Source: Pelagibius sp. Alg239-R121
GTDB lineage: Bacteria; Pseudomonadota; Alphaproteobacteria; Kiloniellales; Kiloniellaceae
NCBI RefSeq assembly: GCF_947331435.1
Contig: NZ_CAMZOF010000002.1
Coordinates: 496,001-560,000, forward strand
DNA: 64,000 nt
Reading direction: 5' to 3'
Below, piece after piece: positions 42,842-53,209 of the stretch (position 1 is its first letter; each line of letters opens with the position of its first letter). A model generated the notes under the pieces. The model was not told where the DNA came from. It saw only the letters and a program-made list of their open reading frames with translations, and made no database searches. The position numbers and the translations under genes are program-made.

Positions 42842-44632
42842 GTGTCGGCGGAAACTGATCAGGCGATGAACCAGCGGGCCATACTGGATGTGCGCAATCT
42901 CACGACAGAGGTTGCGACATCCGAGGGCTCGAAGACCATTATCGACAACGTCTCGTTTCAGCTCGCTCAGGGTGAGACTCTCTGCGTAGCGGGTGAATCC
43001 GGATCCGGAAAGTCAGTCACCTCGCTGTCGATCATGGGTCTGCTGCCACCCTCCGCGCGCGTCAAAAGCGGCGAGGTCCTTCTGGCCGGCCACAACCTCC
43101 TGACACTTAACGACCGGCAGATGCAGGACGTTCGCGGCGGCGACATCGCCATGATTTTCCAGGAACCGATGACCTCGCTCAACCCGGTCATGACCGTGGG
43201 CGCCCAACTTGTCGAGGCCATTGCCGCGCACCACGGTCTTCGCGGCAGCGCCGCCCGGACCAAAGCGCTGGAAGCCCTGGATGCCGTGCGCATGTCGGAA
43301 AGCAAACGCCGGCTCGTGCAATACCCGCACGAGCTTTCGGGCGGAATGCGGCAGCGCGTGATGATCGCCATGGCGCTTTCGGGCAACCCCAAGGTCCTGA
43401 TCGCCGACGAACCGACCACGGCGCTCGACGTCACGGTTCAGGCCCAGATCCTGGCCTTGATGAACGATCTGAAGCGGGATTTCGGTACAGCCATCATGCT
43501 GATCACCCATGACATGGGCGTTGTCGCCGAGATGGCGGACCGGGTCGTGGTGATGAACGGCGGAAGCATTGTGGAATCCCAGGCGGTCATGAACCTCTTC
43601 GCGACGCCGCAAGACAGCTATACGCAAAAACTGCTGGAGGCGGTTCCCCAGCTTGGCAGCAAACAGGGCGAGAAAGTCGAGTCCGAAGCCGGAAAGCCGG
43701 ACCGGCAGGCAATCGTGGAAATTCGGGATTTGACGGTTCGTTTCGACATTCACGGCGGACTGCTGCAGCGCCCGGTCAAGCGGGTTCATGCCGTAGAGCA
43801 GGTGTCGCTCGACCTCTTTCCCGGTGAGACCCTGGCTCTCGTCGGCGAAAGCGGCTGCGGCAAGTCGACCATCGGCAAGTCGCTGGTCAATCTCATCCCC
43901 TGGACGGGCAGCATCAAAATCGGCGGGCAGGAAATTGCCGGCTTGTCCTCTGTGCACATGCAGCCGATCCGCCGCAACATTCAGCTGGTGTTCCAGGATC
44001 CCTACGCCGCCCTGAACCCGCGCATGACCGTTGGTGAGCTGGTCGGCGAACCGCTGATCATTCATCGCCTCGCCCAGGGCGGTGAGTTGACGGACCGGGT
44101 GGCGGAACTCTTTCGCCGCGTCGGGCTGGACCCGGCCATGATGGATCGTCACCCGCACGAATTCTCCGGCGGCCAGCGCCAGCGGATCTGTATCGCGCGG
44201 GCTCTGAGTCTGGGTCCGAAGGTCATCATCGCCGACGAATCCGTTTCGGCGCTTGACGTGTCGGTTCAGGCACAGGTGCTCGACCTTCTCGATGAGCTTC
44301 AGGCCGAACTGGGGCTGAGCTATCTCTTCATCTCCCACGATATGGCCGTCGTTGAACAGATCAGCCACCGGGTGGCCGTTATGTTCCTGGGTCAGATCGT
44401 CGAGATAGGACCCCGCGACCGGGTCTTCGAAAATCCGCAACACCCCTATACACAGAGGCTGCTCGACGCGGTTCCCATCGCCGATCCGGCGCGGCGCCGG
44501 ACCGACCGCGTTCTGCCGACCGGCGAGGTCCCCAGCCCGATTCAATCTTTGGACTACGTACCGTCAATCGCCCGACTCACCGATTTTGGCGGCACGCACT
44601 TTGCCGCGATCGAGCAGGAAGGAGCCGACTAA
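42842..44632 (+). CDS. Fused ABC ATPase, DppD-DppF type
   Basis: A 596-residue ATPase with two complete nucleotide-binding domains in one chain, joined near residue 280. Domain 1 has GESGSGKS, LSGGMRQRVMIAMAL and LIADEPTTALDVTVQ; domain 2 has GESGCGKS, FSGGQRQRICIARAL and IIADESVSALDVSVQ, plus an oligopeptide-transporter C-terminal segment after each. Domain 2's Walker B reads ADES in place of ADEP, keeping the catalytic Glu. It powers the Dpp-type importer. Starts at GTG 42842 or ATG 42866. Confidence 0.9.
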   Translation: MSAETDQAMNQRAILDVRNLTTEVATSEGSKTIIDNVSFQLAQGETLCVAGESGSGKSVTSLSIMGLLPPSARVKSGEVLLAGHNLLTLNDRQMQDVRGGDIAMIFQEPMTSLNPVMTVGAQLVEAIAAHHGLRGSAARTKALEALDAVRMSESKRRLVQYPHELSGGMRQRVMIAMALSGNPKVLIADEPTTALDVTVQAQILALMNDLKRDFGTAIMLITHDMGVVAEMADRVVVMNGGSIVESQAVMNLFATPQDSYTQKLLEAVPQLGSKQGEKVESEAGKPDRQAIVEIRDLTVRFDIHGGLLQRPVKRVHAVEQVSLDLFPGETLALVGESGCGKSTIGKSLVNLIPWTGSIKIGGQEIAGLSSVHMQPIRRNIQLVFQDPYAALNPRMTVGELVGEPLIIHRLAQGGELTDRVAELFRRVGLDPAMMDRHPHEFSGGQRQRICIARALSLGPKVIIADESVSALDVSVQAQVLDLLDELQAELGLSYLFISHDMAVVEQISHRVAVMFLGQIVEIGPRDRVFENPQHPYTQRLLDAVPIADPARRRTDRVLPTGEVPSPIQSLDYVPSIARLTDFGGTHFAAIEQEGAD

Positions 44633-44860
44633 TACCAAGGAGCGCTGATACCGAGAGGCTCTCAATCCGGTGAACGAAAGTGAAAACGCCACGCTCTTGA
44701 CCTCTCAGCGTAAATCACCATTTGTTCGATTGCCTATAAAGCCCGATGCGCATTTTTCACCAAATCCGTCGCAGAAACCCGGACTCTCTATAGGGATTTT
44801 ACGATCCGGAAGGATCGAAAAATAGTCACGGTCCACACCGGCAAGGATCAGTTTGAAGCG

Positions 44861-45478
44861 ATGGCACACGATCACAAGGAACTCGGCGCTGCTGAGTATG
44901 TGCTCGGAACCTTGAGCGCCGAATCGCACGCCGCCTTCAAGCGCGAACTGTCGGAATCCGAAGCGTTACGCCAGGCAGTTGCGAATTGGGAAGACAGACT
45001 GTCCGGGCTGGCCGATCTCGATCCGCAGGCCGCCCCCCCGGCAGAACCTCACGCAGAACTTCACGCAGAACCTCACGCAGAACCCCAGGCCGCACCCCCA
45101 AGTGATCTGTGGCATAAAATCGACGCTGCAATTGAACAGTCGACGCGGCCGGACGGTGAAAGTAAATCATTTTCCACAACAATCAGAAGCACAGACGGTC
45201 GCTGGGAAGAACTCTCCAAGGGCATCGCGAAAAAGCCGCTGTTTACCGACCCCACGCTCGGGACGGAATCCTATCTGATCCGATTGGCTCCAGGCGCCCG
45301 CTTTTCGGCCCACGCCCACCGCATGACGGAAGAGTGCCTGATGCTCTCCGGCGAGATCTGGATTGGTGAACTTCATCTGAAAGCCGGGGATTATCATGTC
45401 ATTTCCGGGCAGACCGTGCACGACGAGGTCTATTCCGAGACCGGCGGCACGCTCTACGTTCATGGTGAAATTCGCTGA
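44861..45478 (+). CDS. Anti-sigma-like N-terminus fused to a cupin (ChrR-like), orphan
   Basis: A 205-residue soluble protein. Residues 1-55 (GAAEYVLGTLSAESHAAFKRELSES, VANWEDRLSGLA) match the N-terminal anti-sigma domain of RskA-type factors. A repeat-rich linker (about 58-78) follows, then DLWHKIDAAI. Residues about 125-205 form a cupin with HAHRMTEE (HxH) and later HDEV. There is no membrane helix, unlike RskA, and no HxxxCxxC zinc motif, unlike ChrR. No ECF sigma gene is near. It may sense a metal, peroxide or singlet oxygen. Function inferred from domain order only. Confidence 0.65.
   Translation: MAHDHKELGAAEYVLGTLSAESHAAFKRELSESEALRQAVANWEDRLSGLADLDPQAAPPAEPHAELHAEPHAEPQAAPPSDLWHKIDAAIEQSTRPDGESKSFSTTIRSTDGRWEELSKGIAKKPLFTDPTLGTESYLIRLAPGARFSAHAHRMTEECLMLSGEIWIGELHLKAGDYHVISGQTVHDEVYSETGGTLYVHGEIR
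45041..45088 (+). repeat. 12-bp tandem repeat in the anti-sigma/cupin linker
   Basis: Four units of GCAGAACCTCAC, with single changes, start at 45041, 45053, 45065 and 45077. They encode AEPH-type tetrapeptides in the linker. Twelve-base units keep the frame, so linker length can change between strains. Confidence 0.85.
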
Positions 45479-45491
45479 GTCTATATGGCTC

Positions 45492-46549
<1,058 letters not shown>

Positions 46550-46550
<1 letters not shown>

Positions 46551-47341
46551 TACTTTTCTCCTCCGAACCTGAAGAACCGTGCTGCGAGCAGCATCGAGCC
46601 CATGGATACGGTCATGATGATGGTTGAAACGGCGTTGATCTCCGGCGTGAAGCCCTTGCGGATCGCAGCGTAGATCTCGACTGGCAGAGTGGCTTCGCCG
46701 GGCGTCGAGAGGAAATAGGACACCACGAACTGATCGAACGACACGGCAAAGGCGAAGAGCGCGCCCGCAACCACGCCCGGTGCAATCCAGGGCAGGGTCA
46801 CGCGGGTCGTGACCTGCCATTGGGTCGCGCCCAGGGAACGCGCCGCTTCCTCGTATTCCGGTGCGAAGGTTTCAAGGCGCGCGGACACGACCACAATGAC
46901 ATAGGGCAGCGCGAGCGCGACATGCCCGAGCACGATCGCATGGAGTCCCCTGCCGATCCCGACGCCGAAAAAGAAGATCAGCATGGCCGTGCCCGTGATC
47001 AGCCAGGGGATCGCAATCGGCGGAAACAGCAGCGCCCTCAGCAGGCGTTTGCCCGGAAAGACATAGCGGCGCAGGGCGAGGGAGGCGGCGGTCCCCAGGA
47101 TCGTCGCGATCACGGTTGTCAGGACCGCAATCCGCAGGCTGTTCCAGGTCGCGTCGATCAGCCCGCTGTTGCGGGCGAGAGCTTCATACCAACTCGTCGT
47201 CCAGTCCATAGGCAACTGGTAAAAGGGCGAGGCGTTGAACGACATCAACGCCATGATGAAGATCGGCAGATAGAGAAAGGCGAGCATCAGCCCGACGAAA
47301 GCGCGCCCCAGCAGTTCAAGCAATCGCGTGGTGCCCATCAT
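46550..47341 (-). CDS. ABC transporter permease, PotC-like
   Basis: A 263-residue inner-membrane permease with about six helices. FVGLMLAFLYLPIFIMALMSF at the start and EYEEAARSLGATQWQVTTRVTLP (EAA loop) mark the PotC-type branch. It overlaps the PotB-like gene by four bases and the ATPase by one. Such permeases take polyamines or other cations; the binding protein here is divergent, so the substrate may differ. Confidence 0.9.
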
Positions 47342-48222
47342 GCCGCCCTCTTGAGGATCGGCGAGGCTGCGCCGAGAATGATCAAAACGACCGCCAGCAG
47401 GATGAAGGACAGAGCCGCCCCCAGCGGCCAGTTGAAGACAGCCACAAACTGGTCCTCGATCACCGTCCCGTAAAAGGTTCCTGCACGGCCACCGAGAATA
47501 CGCGGCTCCATGAAGGAGCCCACCACCGGCACGAAGATCAGCACACTGCCGGCAACCAGGCCCGGAAGGGACAGAGGAATGATCAGCCGCCGCAGTACGG
47601 TAAAGCGTGACGCACCCAGCGATCGCGCTGCTTCAATTAGAGAGTCGTCGATCGCCTGCAGGGTCAGATAACAGGTCAGGACCATGTAGGGGAGATAGGA
47701 GTGAACCAGCCCGATGACGATTGCCGGATAGGAAAACATCAGATCGACATTGACCTGAAACGGCAGGATCGCGTTGAGGGTCCGGTCCAGGAGCCCGTTC
47801 CCTCTCAGCGCGATCGCCCAGGAGAAAACCCGCACCAGGCCGTTGCTCCAGAAGGGCAGAATCACCAACAGGAAGATCGCTTCCCGGCTTCTGCCCTTCA
47901 GTATCTTTGCGAGCACATAGGCACAGGGAAACCCCAGCAGCGCGCACCAGAGCGTAACCTCAAGGGCCAGTCTCAGAGAGTCGCGCAGCAGGACCGCATA
48001 GAAGCTCTTTTCGAAAAAGGCCGCGTAGTTGGCCAGGGTAAAGGCCCAGGGCTTTCCCGAAAGCGGCAGTTCGGTCATGAAGCTGAAGAAAGCCATGGCC
48101 GAAAGCGGCAGAAAGATCGCAACCGTCAGCCAGAGATAGGCCGGCAGAAGTAAGGGAAGCGCCGGCCGCCACTGCGACCGGGGTCCAGTCGATGCGCGCT
48201 GGCTCACGTCGGTTTGCGGCAC
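47338..48222 (-). CDS. ABC transporter permease, PotB-like
   Basis: A 294-residue inner-membrane permease. A 25-residue polar leader precedes LPLLLPAYLWLTVAIFLPLSAMAFFSF, and the EAA loop reads LIEAARSLGASRFTVLRRLIIPLS. Partner of the PotC-like gene. The start follows the binding-protein gene by 24 bases. Confidence 0.9.
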   Translation of the reverse strand: MPQTDVSQRASTGPRSQWRPALPLLLPAYLWLTVAIFLPLSAMAFFSFMTELPLSGKPWAFTLANYAAFFEKSFYAVLLRDSLRLALEVTLWCALLGFPCAYVLAKILKGRSREAIFLLVILPFWSNGLVRVFSWAIALRGNGLLDRTLNAILPFQVNVDLMFSYPAIVIGLVHSYLPYMVLTCYLTLQAIDDSLIEAARSLGASRFTVLRRLIIPLSLPGLVAGSVLIFVPVVGSFMEPRILGGRAGTFYGTVIEDQFVAVFNWPLGAALSFILLAVVLIILGAASPILKRAA

Positions 48223-48246
48223 GGCTCTTCCTCCCCCTGCGCGGCG

Positions 48247-49308
48247 CTATTTCACCTCGACCTTCAACTCCTGCCAAAGCGCCAGATACTTCTCGCGGTC
48301 GGCATCGGACACGGGCGCCTGGAACTGAATACGGGCGGCGACTTTCGGATCACCGAGCACGGTGCGGTTAAAAGCCGTCTCGGGCAAAGCCGCCACAGCC
48401 TTGCTGTTGGCGGAGACCGGCGCGCCGACCTTTGTATCCCATTCCACATAGAAGCCCGGATCGATCATGTAGTTGATGAAGGCAGCGGCGCCCTCGACGT
48501 TTTTTGCGCCGGTCGGAATGGACAGGCCGTCAAGCCAGCCGACCACGCCTTCCTCGGGAATGACGAAAGCCACGGGCAGTTTGAAGTTGGTCTTTGCGCG
48601 CGACGCCGAACCGCTCCAGTAAGTTCCGACATCGAGCTGGCCCGACGCGACCATCTGGTTCCATTCGTTCTCCGAACCCCAGAAGGCGCGGACCTGGGGC
48701 ATCAGCGAAGCAAGCTTTGCGCGCACGGCCCCGAGATCCTTTATGTCGTTGATGTTCTGGCCCGTGGCGATCGCCCCGAACTGCACGGCTTCCAGCGCGT
48801 CGTCGCGCAGTACGACCTTGCCCTTGTGCTTTTCATCCCACATCACCTGGATGGAGGTCGGCAGCTGTGAAAAGGCATTTTCATTGACGGCAATTGCGGT
48901 CAAGCCCCAGACCCAGGGCACACCGTAGGTCTTTCCATCGGCGTTGAGCATGGGAGACTCGGCCATTTCCAATGCGACATCCGCGACGTTGGGAATCTTC
49001 GAAACATCAACCGGCTGGATCAGGCCTTCACTGAGCGCCTGACCAGTGAAGGCGGCATTGATCATCACGACGTCGTAAGTCCCCGGATTGGTCCGGAGTT
49101 TGGTCAGCATCTCCTGCTCGGAGTTGAAGTAGTCGTGGATAACATTGTGGCCGCTTGCCTTTTCGAAGGCTTCGACTGCCCAGGTCTCGTCGGTGCCGTA
49201 CCCTTTCCAGTTGAGCACATGCAGATCTGCCGCCTGCACCGCACCGGCGAGCAACCCCGCCGTCAGAAAACTTGCTGTTATCGTGGCAATCCGTTTTGGC
49301 TTATTCAT
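48247..49308 (-). CDS. ABC transporter binding protein, PotD-like
   Basis: A 353-residue periplasmic binding protein with a signal peptide (cleavage near AVQAADL). LHVLNWKGYGTDETWAVEAFEKASGHNV and GVPWVWGLTAIAVNEN resemble PotD/spermidine-type proteins, while the ligand pocket residues are not checked. The operon's neighbours (ADP-ribosylglycohydrolase and a PfkB kinase) suggest a nucleoside- or glycoside-like ligand instead of a polyamine. Upstream and downstream genes are within 54 bases. Confidence 0.85.
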   Translation of the reverse strand: MNKPKRIATITASFLTAGLLAGAVQAADLHVLNWKGYGTDETWAVEAFEKASGHNVIHDYFNSEQEMLTKLRTNPGTYDVVMINAAFTGQALSEGLIQPVDVSKIPNVADVALEMAESPMLNADGKTYGVPWVWGLTAIAVNENAFSQLPTSIQVMWDEKHKGKVVLRDDALEAVQFGAIATGQNINDIKDLGAVRAKLASLMPQVRAFWGSENEWNQMVASGQLDVGTYWSGSASRAKTNFKLPVAFVIPEEGVVGWLDGLSIPTGAKNVEGAAAFINYMIDPGFYVEWDTKVGAPVSANSKAVAALPETAFNRTVLGDPKVAARIQFQAPVSDADREKYLALWQELKVEVK

Positions 49309-49361
49309 TGCCGCTTCCTCTCCTGAGTTTAGTTGAATTTATTGATCTGGTATGGGGGCCG

Positions 49362-50321
49362 TTAACCTGCCCTCCGATTCCGGCTATGCGCGTTATCGCG
49401 CAGAAACGCCTTGGTTTCCGACCTGTCCGGCGCGCTGGACCCACCGGCCCGCGTCGCTGATATGGCCGCTGCGGCGTTGGCGTAGACGACAGCTTCGTGC
49501 GGTTCGGCACCGCGGCTAAGCTCGGCGAGGAACGCACCGATATGCGTATCGCCCGCCCCATTGGTATCGACCGCATCGACGGCAAAAGCCGGGACAGGCT
49601 CCAACGCCCTTCCCGGCAGCTTGAGGAAACAGCCGTCGGCGCCCGCACGTATGATGACGCCCTGCGCCTTTGGACAGTGCGTGGCCATGAGAGCATCTGC
49701 CTGTGCTTCTGTCCCGCCGGGACCTGCGATCGTCCCGGCTTCTGCGCGATTGCAGCTCAGCCAGTTTGCGCGCTGCAATAGGCTTGCGAGATTGTCCTTG
49801 GAGATGCTGCCCACCAGCGGCGAAGGATCGAAAACCACCGGAATGCCGTCTGGAATCGCCGTGACCCAAGCCGCGAGCGCCTCACCGCTGTCGGCGTAGC
49901 TCAGCGTGTAGCCTGAAATGAAAACCCAATCGTCCGGTCGGGGAACGATGGACGCGAGATCACCGGGCACCATAATCCCTTCCGCACCGGGCCAGGAAAC
50001 AAAGGTCCGTTCCGCGTCCGCCGTTACCAGAACCACGCAGGTTCCGCTATCGAGTGACGAATTCACGGTTTGAAGAATGGTAATTCCCTCTTCCGAAAGC
50101 GCCGCGCGGATCAGATCGCCGTAAGGGCCGGTACCGTGCTGCCCGCCGTAAGCAACCGTCATGCCGCTGCCTGCCGCTGCTGCCATCATGTTGAATCCGC
50201 CGCCGGGTAAGGTCTCGAAGGCACTCGCCAGGGATTCTTCGCCGGGCGCGGGAAGATGTGAAATGCGGTAGACGAAGTCGACGACCGCGCCGCCCATGTG
50301 AAGGAGTCGGGATCCGGTCAT
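49362..50321 (-). CDS. PfkB-family sugar/nucleoside kinase (YegV-like)
   Basis: A 319-residue ribokinase-fold kinase. It has LHMGGAVVDFVYRISHLPAPGEE and GGGFNMMAAAAGSG at the substrate lid, and DTNGAGDTHIGAF, the anion hole with the catalytic base Asp, near residue 265. It probably phosphorylates a ribose-like sugar or a nucleoside with ATP. It overlaps the ADP-ribosylglycohydrolase gene by four bases, the same neighbour as YegV in E. coli. Substrate unknown. Confidence 0.85.
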   Translation of the reverse strand: MTGSRLLHMGGAVVDFVYRISHLPAPGEESLASAFETLPGGGFNMMAAAAGSGMTVAYGGQHGTGPYGDLIRAALSEEGITILQTVNSSLDSGTCVVLVTADAERTFVSWPGAEGIMVPGDLASIVPRPDDWVFISGYTLSYADSGEALAAWVTAIPDGIPVVFDPSPLVGSISKDNLASLLQRANWLSCNRAEAGTIAGPGGTEAQADALMATHCPKAQGVIIRAGADGCFLKLPGRALEPVPAFAVDAVDTNGAGDTHIGAFLAELSRGAEPHEAVVYANAAAAISATRAGGSSAPDRSETKAFLRDNAHSRNRRAG

Positions 50322-51391
50322 GCGGCGTCTTTTCCATTTGAATCCGTGTCACCGGCCTTGGCCGGCTCGCGTTCGCCCTCCTGCGGACGAACGGCCAAAA
50401 GATCTGCCGCCAACTGCCGGACGTCAGCCGAATTTATGCCTTTAAGCCTGGCAATCTTATCGGAAGGTAGAGCCGTCAGGCCTGTGCAGGCGCCCGCCAT
50501 CCCGGCGGCGATGGCGCCGATGGTATCGGTGTCGCCGCCGACGTTGGCGCCAATCACGGCCGCCTGCCAGGGGTCGCCCTGCGCGATCTCCAGAATTGCG
50601 AAGGCCGCCGGAACCGATTCCTGCGAGGCAACACTGGTACCCACAAGATCGACCACAAGCGTGATCGCCTCCTGCCGGTCGCAGCCGCTCACCAGATCCC
50701 GCGCCCACTTGATCCGGGCTGCAATGTCTGCGCCGGCAATCCAATGCCCCTGTCCGGCGGCCCGGTCCGCCGCCTCAATGGCAAGGAGGCTGGCCGCGCG
50801 CCAGTCACCGCCTGCAACGCCATAGCTCACCGCCGCCGCAACGGCTGCGGCGGAGGCAATCGCGACCGAAGTATTGTGGGTCGCGCGGCAGGTATCGGCG
50901 ACCCTTTCGATCAGATCCTCGAGCGGCTCAAAGTGAGCCATAATTCCAACCGGTGCGATGCGCATGGCCGCGCCGTTCGTATCGCCGGACGAACCGGCTT
51001 CCTCCGCACTCGCGCCATTCTTGATGGCCTCAATCGCCCGCTTGGTCGAAGGGCCGAGAAGATCGAGGCTGCCGCGCGCGCGCACGTCGCGCTCCCATTC
51101 GACCAGGGCTTCGATCCAACCCGCATGATCGAATCCCTCTGTCGAGTTCAGCAGAACGCGCGCCAGCAGAAGAGTCTGTTCGGTGTCATCCGTGATGGCG
51201 CCGGCGGGCAAGCCTTTGGAGACCGGGTGATCCGCCGTGGGCGCAACGAAGTCGTCGACATAACCGTAGGTTTGCGCAATTTCGCCCGGCGACAGCAGTT
51301 GCGTGGGCATGCCGAGCGCATCCCCCAGGGCGCCTCCGATGAGGGCACCAAGGGCGCGATCCAGTCGTTGGTCGTCCGAAGCTGTTACCAA
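50318..51391 (-). CDS. ADP-ribosylglycohydrolase family protein (YegU-like)
   Basis: A 357-residue all-helical hydrolase. The paired magnesium-binding motifs ITDDTEQTLLLAR (near residue 66) and GGDTDTIGAIAAGMAGA (near 290) are intact, as is SGDTNGAAMRIAPVG. Family members cleave N-glycosidic bonds of ADP-ribose conjugates. In this catabolic operon, with a kinase and an importer, it may cleave an imported N-riboside. It starts three bases after the regulator and overlaps the kinase. Confidence 0.87.
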   Translation of the reverse strand: MVTASDDQRLDRALGALIGGALGDALGMPTQLLSPGEIAQTYGYVDDFVAPTADHPVSKGLPAGAITDDTEQTLLLARVLLNSTEGFDHAGWIEALVEWERDVRARGSLDLLGPSTKRAIEAIKNGASAEEAGSSGDTNGAAMRIAPVGIMAHFEPLEDLIERVADTCRATHNTSVAIASAAAVAAAVSYGVAGGDWRAASLLAIEAADRAAGQGHWIAGADIAARIKWARDLVSGCDRQEAITLVVDLVGTSVASQESVPAAFAILEIAQGDPWQAAVIGANVGGDTDTIGAIAAGMAGACTGLTALPSDKIARLKGINSADVRQLAADLLAVRPQEGEREPAKAGDTDSNGKDAA

Positions 51392-51394
51392 CCT

Positions 51395-52129
51395 TCAGAA
51401 CTCCAGATGAAGGGCGAAATAGGCCGGGTTAAGCAGACTCACCACATATTCGATCGGCCGTTCGTCCGCGGCGCGCGTCAATCTGCGCGCCCGCAAAAAA
51501 GCAGCGCCCGGATCGCATCCGAGCACAGCCGCATCTTCCTCGTTCAGCATCTCGATATCGGCCCATTCGTCACCGTGGTGCGCAATAAGACCGGCCGCCC
51601 GCATGGTCTCGTGGAGCGAACCATCCCGCAGGCCGCGTAGAGGAACGTCCTCGAGTTCGGGGAGAAGCGGTAGCCGGCTCCGCTCGAGAGAAATCCCAAG
51701 CTTCGTCGAGGCCAGGCTGCGAAGACGGTCGACCGCCACGAACTCCGTGGCTTCTATTTCAAGCGAAGCCGCGAGGGACTGGTCATGAATGATTTCGACG
51801 CGAAGTGTCCGTGTCTCCGTCTCGACCCCCGTGTCGGCCAGGGCACGTGACCAGCCCACGCCGGCATTAATCGTCTGCCCGTTGAAGGTAACAAAAGAAC
51901 CGATCCCCATCCTGGTCGTGATCAGCCCGCGGCTGTTCAGCTCCTCGAGACCTTTGCGGACGGTATTGCGGCTGACCGAAAAGCGCTGAACCAGTTCGTT
52001 CTCACTCTGCAGCTGATCACCGAACCCCAGAAGGCCGGACCGGATATCCTGCTCAAGCGCGTTCGCCACCCGTTCGGGCTTGGCAACCCCGGGGCTGGTT
52101 CCAGCCATCGCCTTCCTGCTCAATGTCAT
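51395..52129 (-). CDS. GntR-family regulator with UTRA domain (YegW-like)
   Basis: A 244-residue repressor-type protein: winged helix (about residues 15-85, LQSENELVQRFSVSRNTVRKGLEELNSRGLI) and a UTRA ligand-binding domain (about 95-240). It is the first gene of a seven-gene operon, so it probably controls the operon in response to the imported substrate or its phosphate. Two direct repeats stand upstream of its start. The UTRA domain usually binds sugar-phosphate or small organic ligands. Confidence 0.87.
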   Translation of the reverse strand: MTLSRKAMAGTSPGVAKPERVANALEQDIRSGLLGFGDQLQSENELVQRFSVSRNTVRKGLEELNSRGLITTRMGIGSFVTFNGQTINAGVGWSRALADTGVETETRTLRVEIIHDQSLAASLEIEATEFVAVDRLRSLASTKLGISLERSRLPLLPELEDVPLRGLRDGSLHETMRAAGLIAHHGDEWADIEMLNEEDAAVLGCDPGAAFLRARRLTRAADERPIEYVVSLLNPAYFALHLEF

Positions 52130-52459
52130 ACCTGTTCATTATACTTGTTTAGACCTGTTCATTTTTAACCAATCACATACAAGACTGTCAAGTTGCGATG
52201 AGGAATGAACGCCGCAAGGCACCTCAATCCACCGCGACTCTTTCCATCGCGGCTTATGGGATCAGACGGCGCATTGGGCTCGTCTTGAGCTCGAGATCGA
52301 AGGGCAGATGTACTTGATTCCAAGGTCTTAACCGTGATCCGGCGCGACCAGGATACAGCCGTTTTCTATCAAGTGAGTTCATTTCCGAAGACAGAAAATT
52401 AAGATATCCGTTGACTAGTATGGAAGTATGGAAATAATAAAGCACGAGGGGAGAGACAG
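52130..52459. promoter_or_regulatory. Divergent promoter region of two GntR genes, with direct repeats
   Basis: This 330-base region separates two divergent GntR-type regulators. CCTGTTCATT occurs at 52131-52140 and 52154-52163, 23 bases apart, next to the UTRA-GntR start; read on the minus strand it is AATGAACAGG, with TATAAT overlapping the first copy. Such paired sites two helical turns apart are typical operators. On the minus strand TTGACA (52187-52192) and TTAAAA (52164-52169) have a 17-base spacing. No further gene is supported. Confidence 0.6.
52411..52439 (+). promoter_or_regulatory. Candidate promoter of the FCD-GntR gene
   Basis: TTGACT (52411-52416) and ATAATA (52434-52439) are 17 bases apart. 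The spacer holds two copies of AGTATGGA in tandem (52417-52424 and 52425-52432), a possible operator. The GTG start at 52460 follows with GGGGAGAG as ribosome site. Confidence 0.6.
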
Positions 52460-53155
52460 GTGGAATTAAGAGCTGAAACCGACTGGACGATTGAACAGGG
52501 ATCACCTGTCGGACCTCAGGTCTACCGGATCCTGCGTAAAAGAATTATCCGCGCGGAACTGACCCCGGGCAGCCTGATTTCAGAATCCGAGATCGCCCGC
52601 GCCTTCTCCCTAAGCCGCCAGCCGGTGCGCGAAGCCTTCATCAAACTCAGCGAAGACGGCCTGGTGGAAGTCAGACCCCAACGAGGGACGCTCGTTCGAA
52701 AGATCTCGATGGACGCGGTCAGGGATGCCCGCTTCGTGCGCGAAGCCATCGAGGCCGACGTCGTGAAACTGGTGGCGGAAAAGAGCGACCCTGCCGTCGT
52801 CTCCGAGCTGCGCGCGCAGATCGCCCTTCAGCGGGCCGTCGCCCCGAGCGACCACAAGCGCTTCATGAAGCTCGACGAGCTTTTCCACCGCACCCTGTCG
52901 GAAGCTGCAGGCAAACCCTACGCCTGGAAAATTATCGAAGACGTCAAGGCGCAGATGGACCGGGTCCGCTACCTGAGCCTGCTGCATTTTCCAATGAATA
53001 AACTGATCGCGCAGCACGAAGCGGTGGTAGACGCCATCGAAAAGGGTACGCCCGAAAGGGCCGACACGGCACTGCGCGAACACCTTCGTGAAATTCTGAC
53101 CGACCTGCCGGCCATCGCCAAGGCGAAACCGGAGTTTTTCGAAGCCATCCGATAG
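52460..53155 (+). CDS. GntR-family regulator, FCD (FadR) branch
   Basis: A 231-residue regulator starting at GTG 52460. The winged helix (about residues 15-80) contains PGSLISESEIARAFSLSRQPVREAFIKLSEDGLV; the FCD domain (about 90-215) has the FHRTLSEAAG and HEAVVDAIEKG histidine motifs that bind a metal and a carboxylate ligand. It precedes a TRAP transporter for carboxylate-type substrates and probably controls it. Ligand unknown. Confidence 0.9.
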   Translation: MELRAETDWTIEQGSPVGPQVYRILRKRIIRAELTPGSLISESEIARAFSLSRQPVREAFIKLSEDGLVEVRPQRGTLVRKISMDAVRDARFVREAIEADVVKLVAEKSDPAVVSELRAQIALQRAVAPSDHKRFMKLDELFHRTLSEAAGKPYAWKIIEDVKAQMDRVRYLSLLHFPMNKLIAQHEAVVDAIEKGTPERADTALREHLREILTDLPAIAKAKPEFFEAIR

Positions 53156-53209
53156 GGCGCCAAGCCCAAGCCGTTCGCAATGCGAACACAGCAAACGAGG
53201 GAGGAACTC

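Noticed and set aside
43013-44545. Long minus-strand frame (510 codons) opposite the fused DppD-DppF ATPase
   Set aside because: Antisense shadow of an ATPase with intact Walker, signature and D-loop motifs on the plus strand.
46551-46820. N-terminal extension of the PotA-like ATPase
   Set aside because: Reads as antisense-like sequence over the permease gene; the ATG at 46550 begins the standard ATPase N-terminus and overlaps the permease stop.
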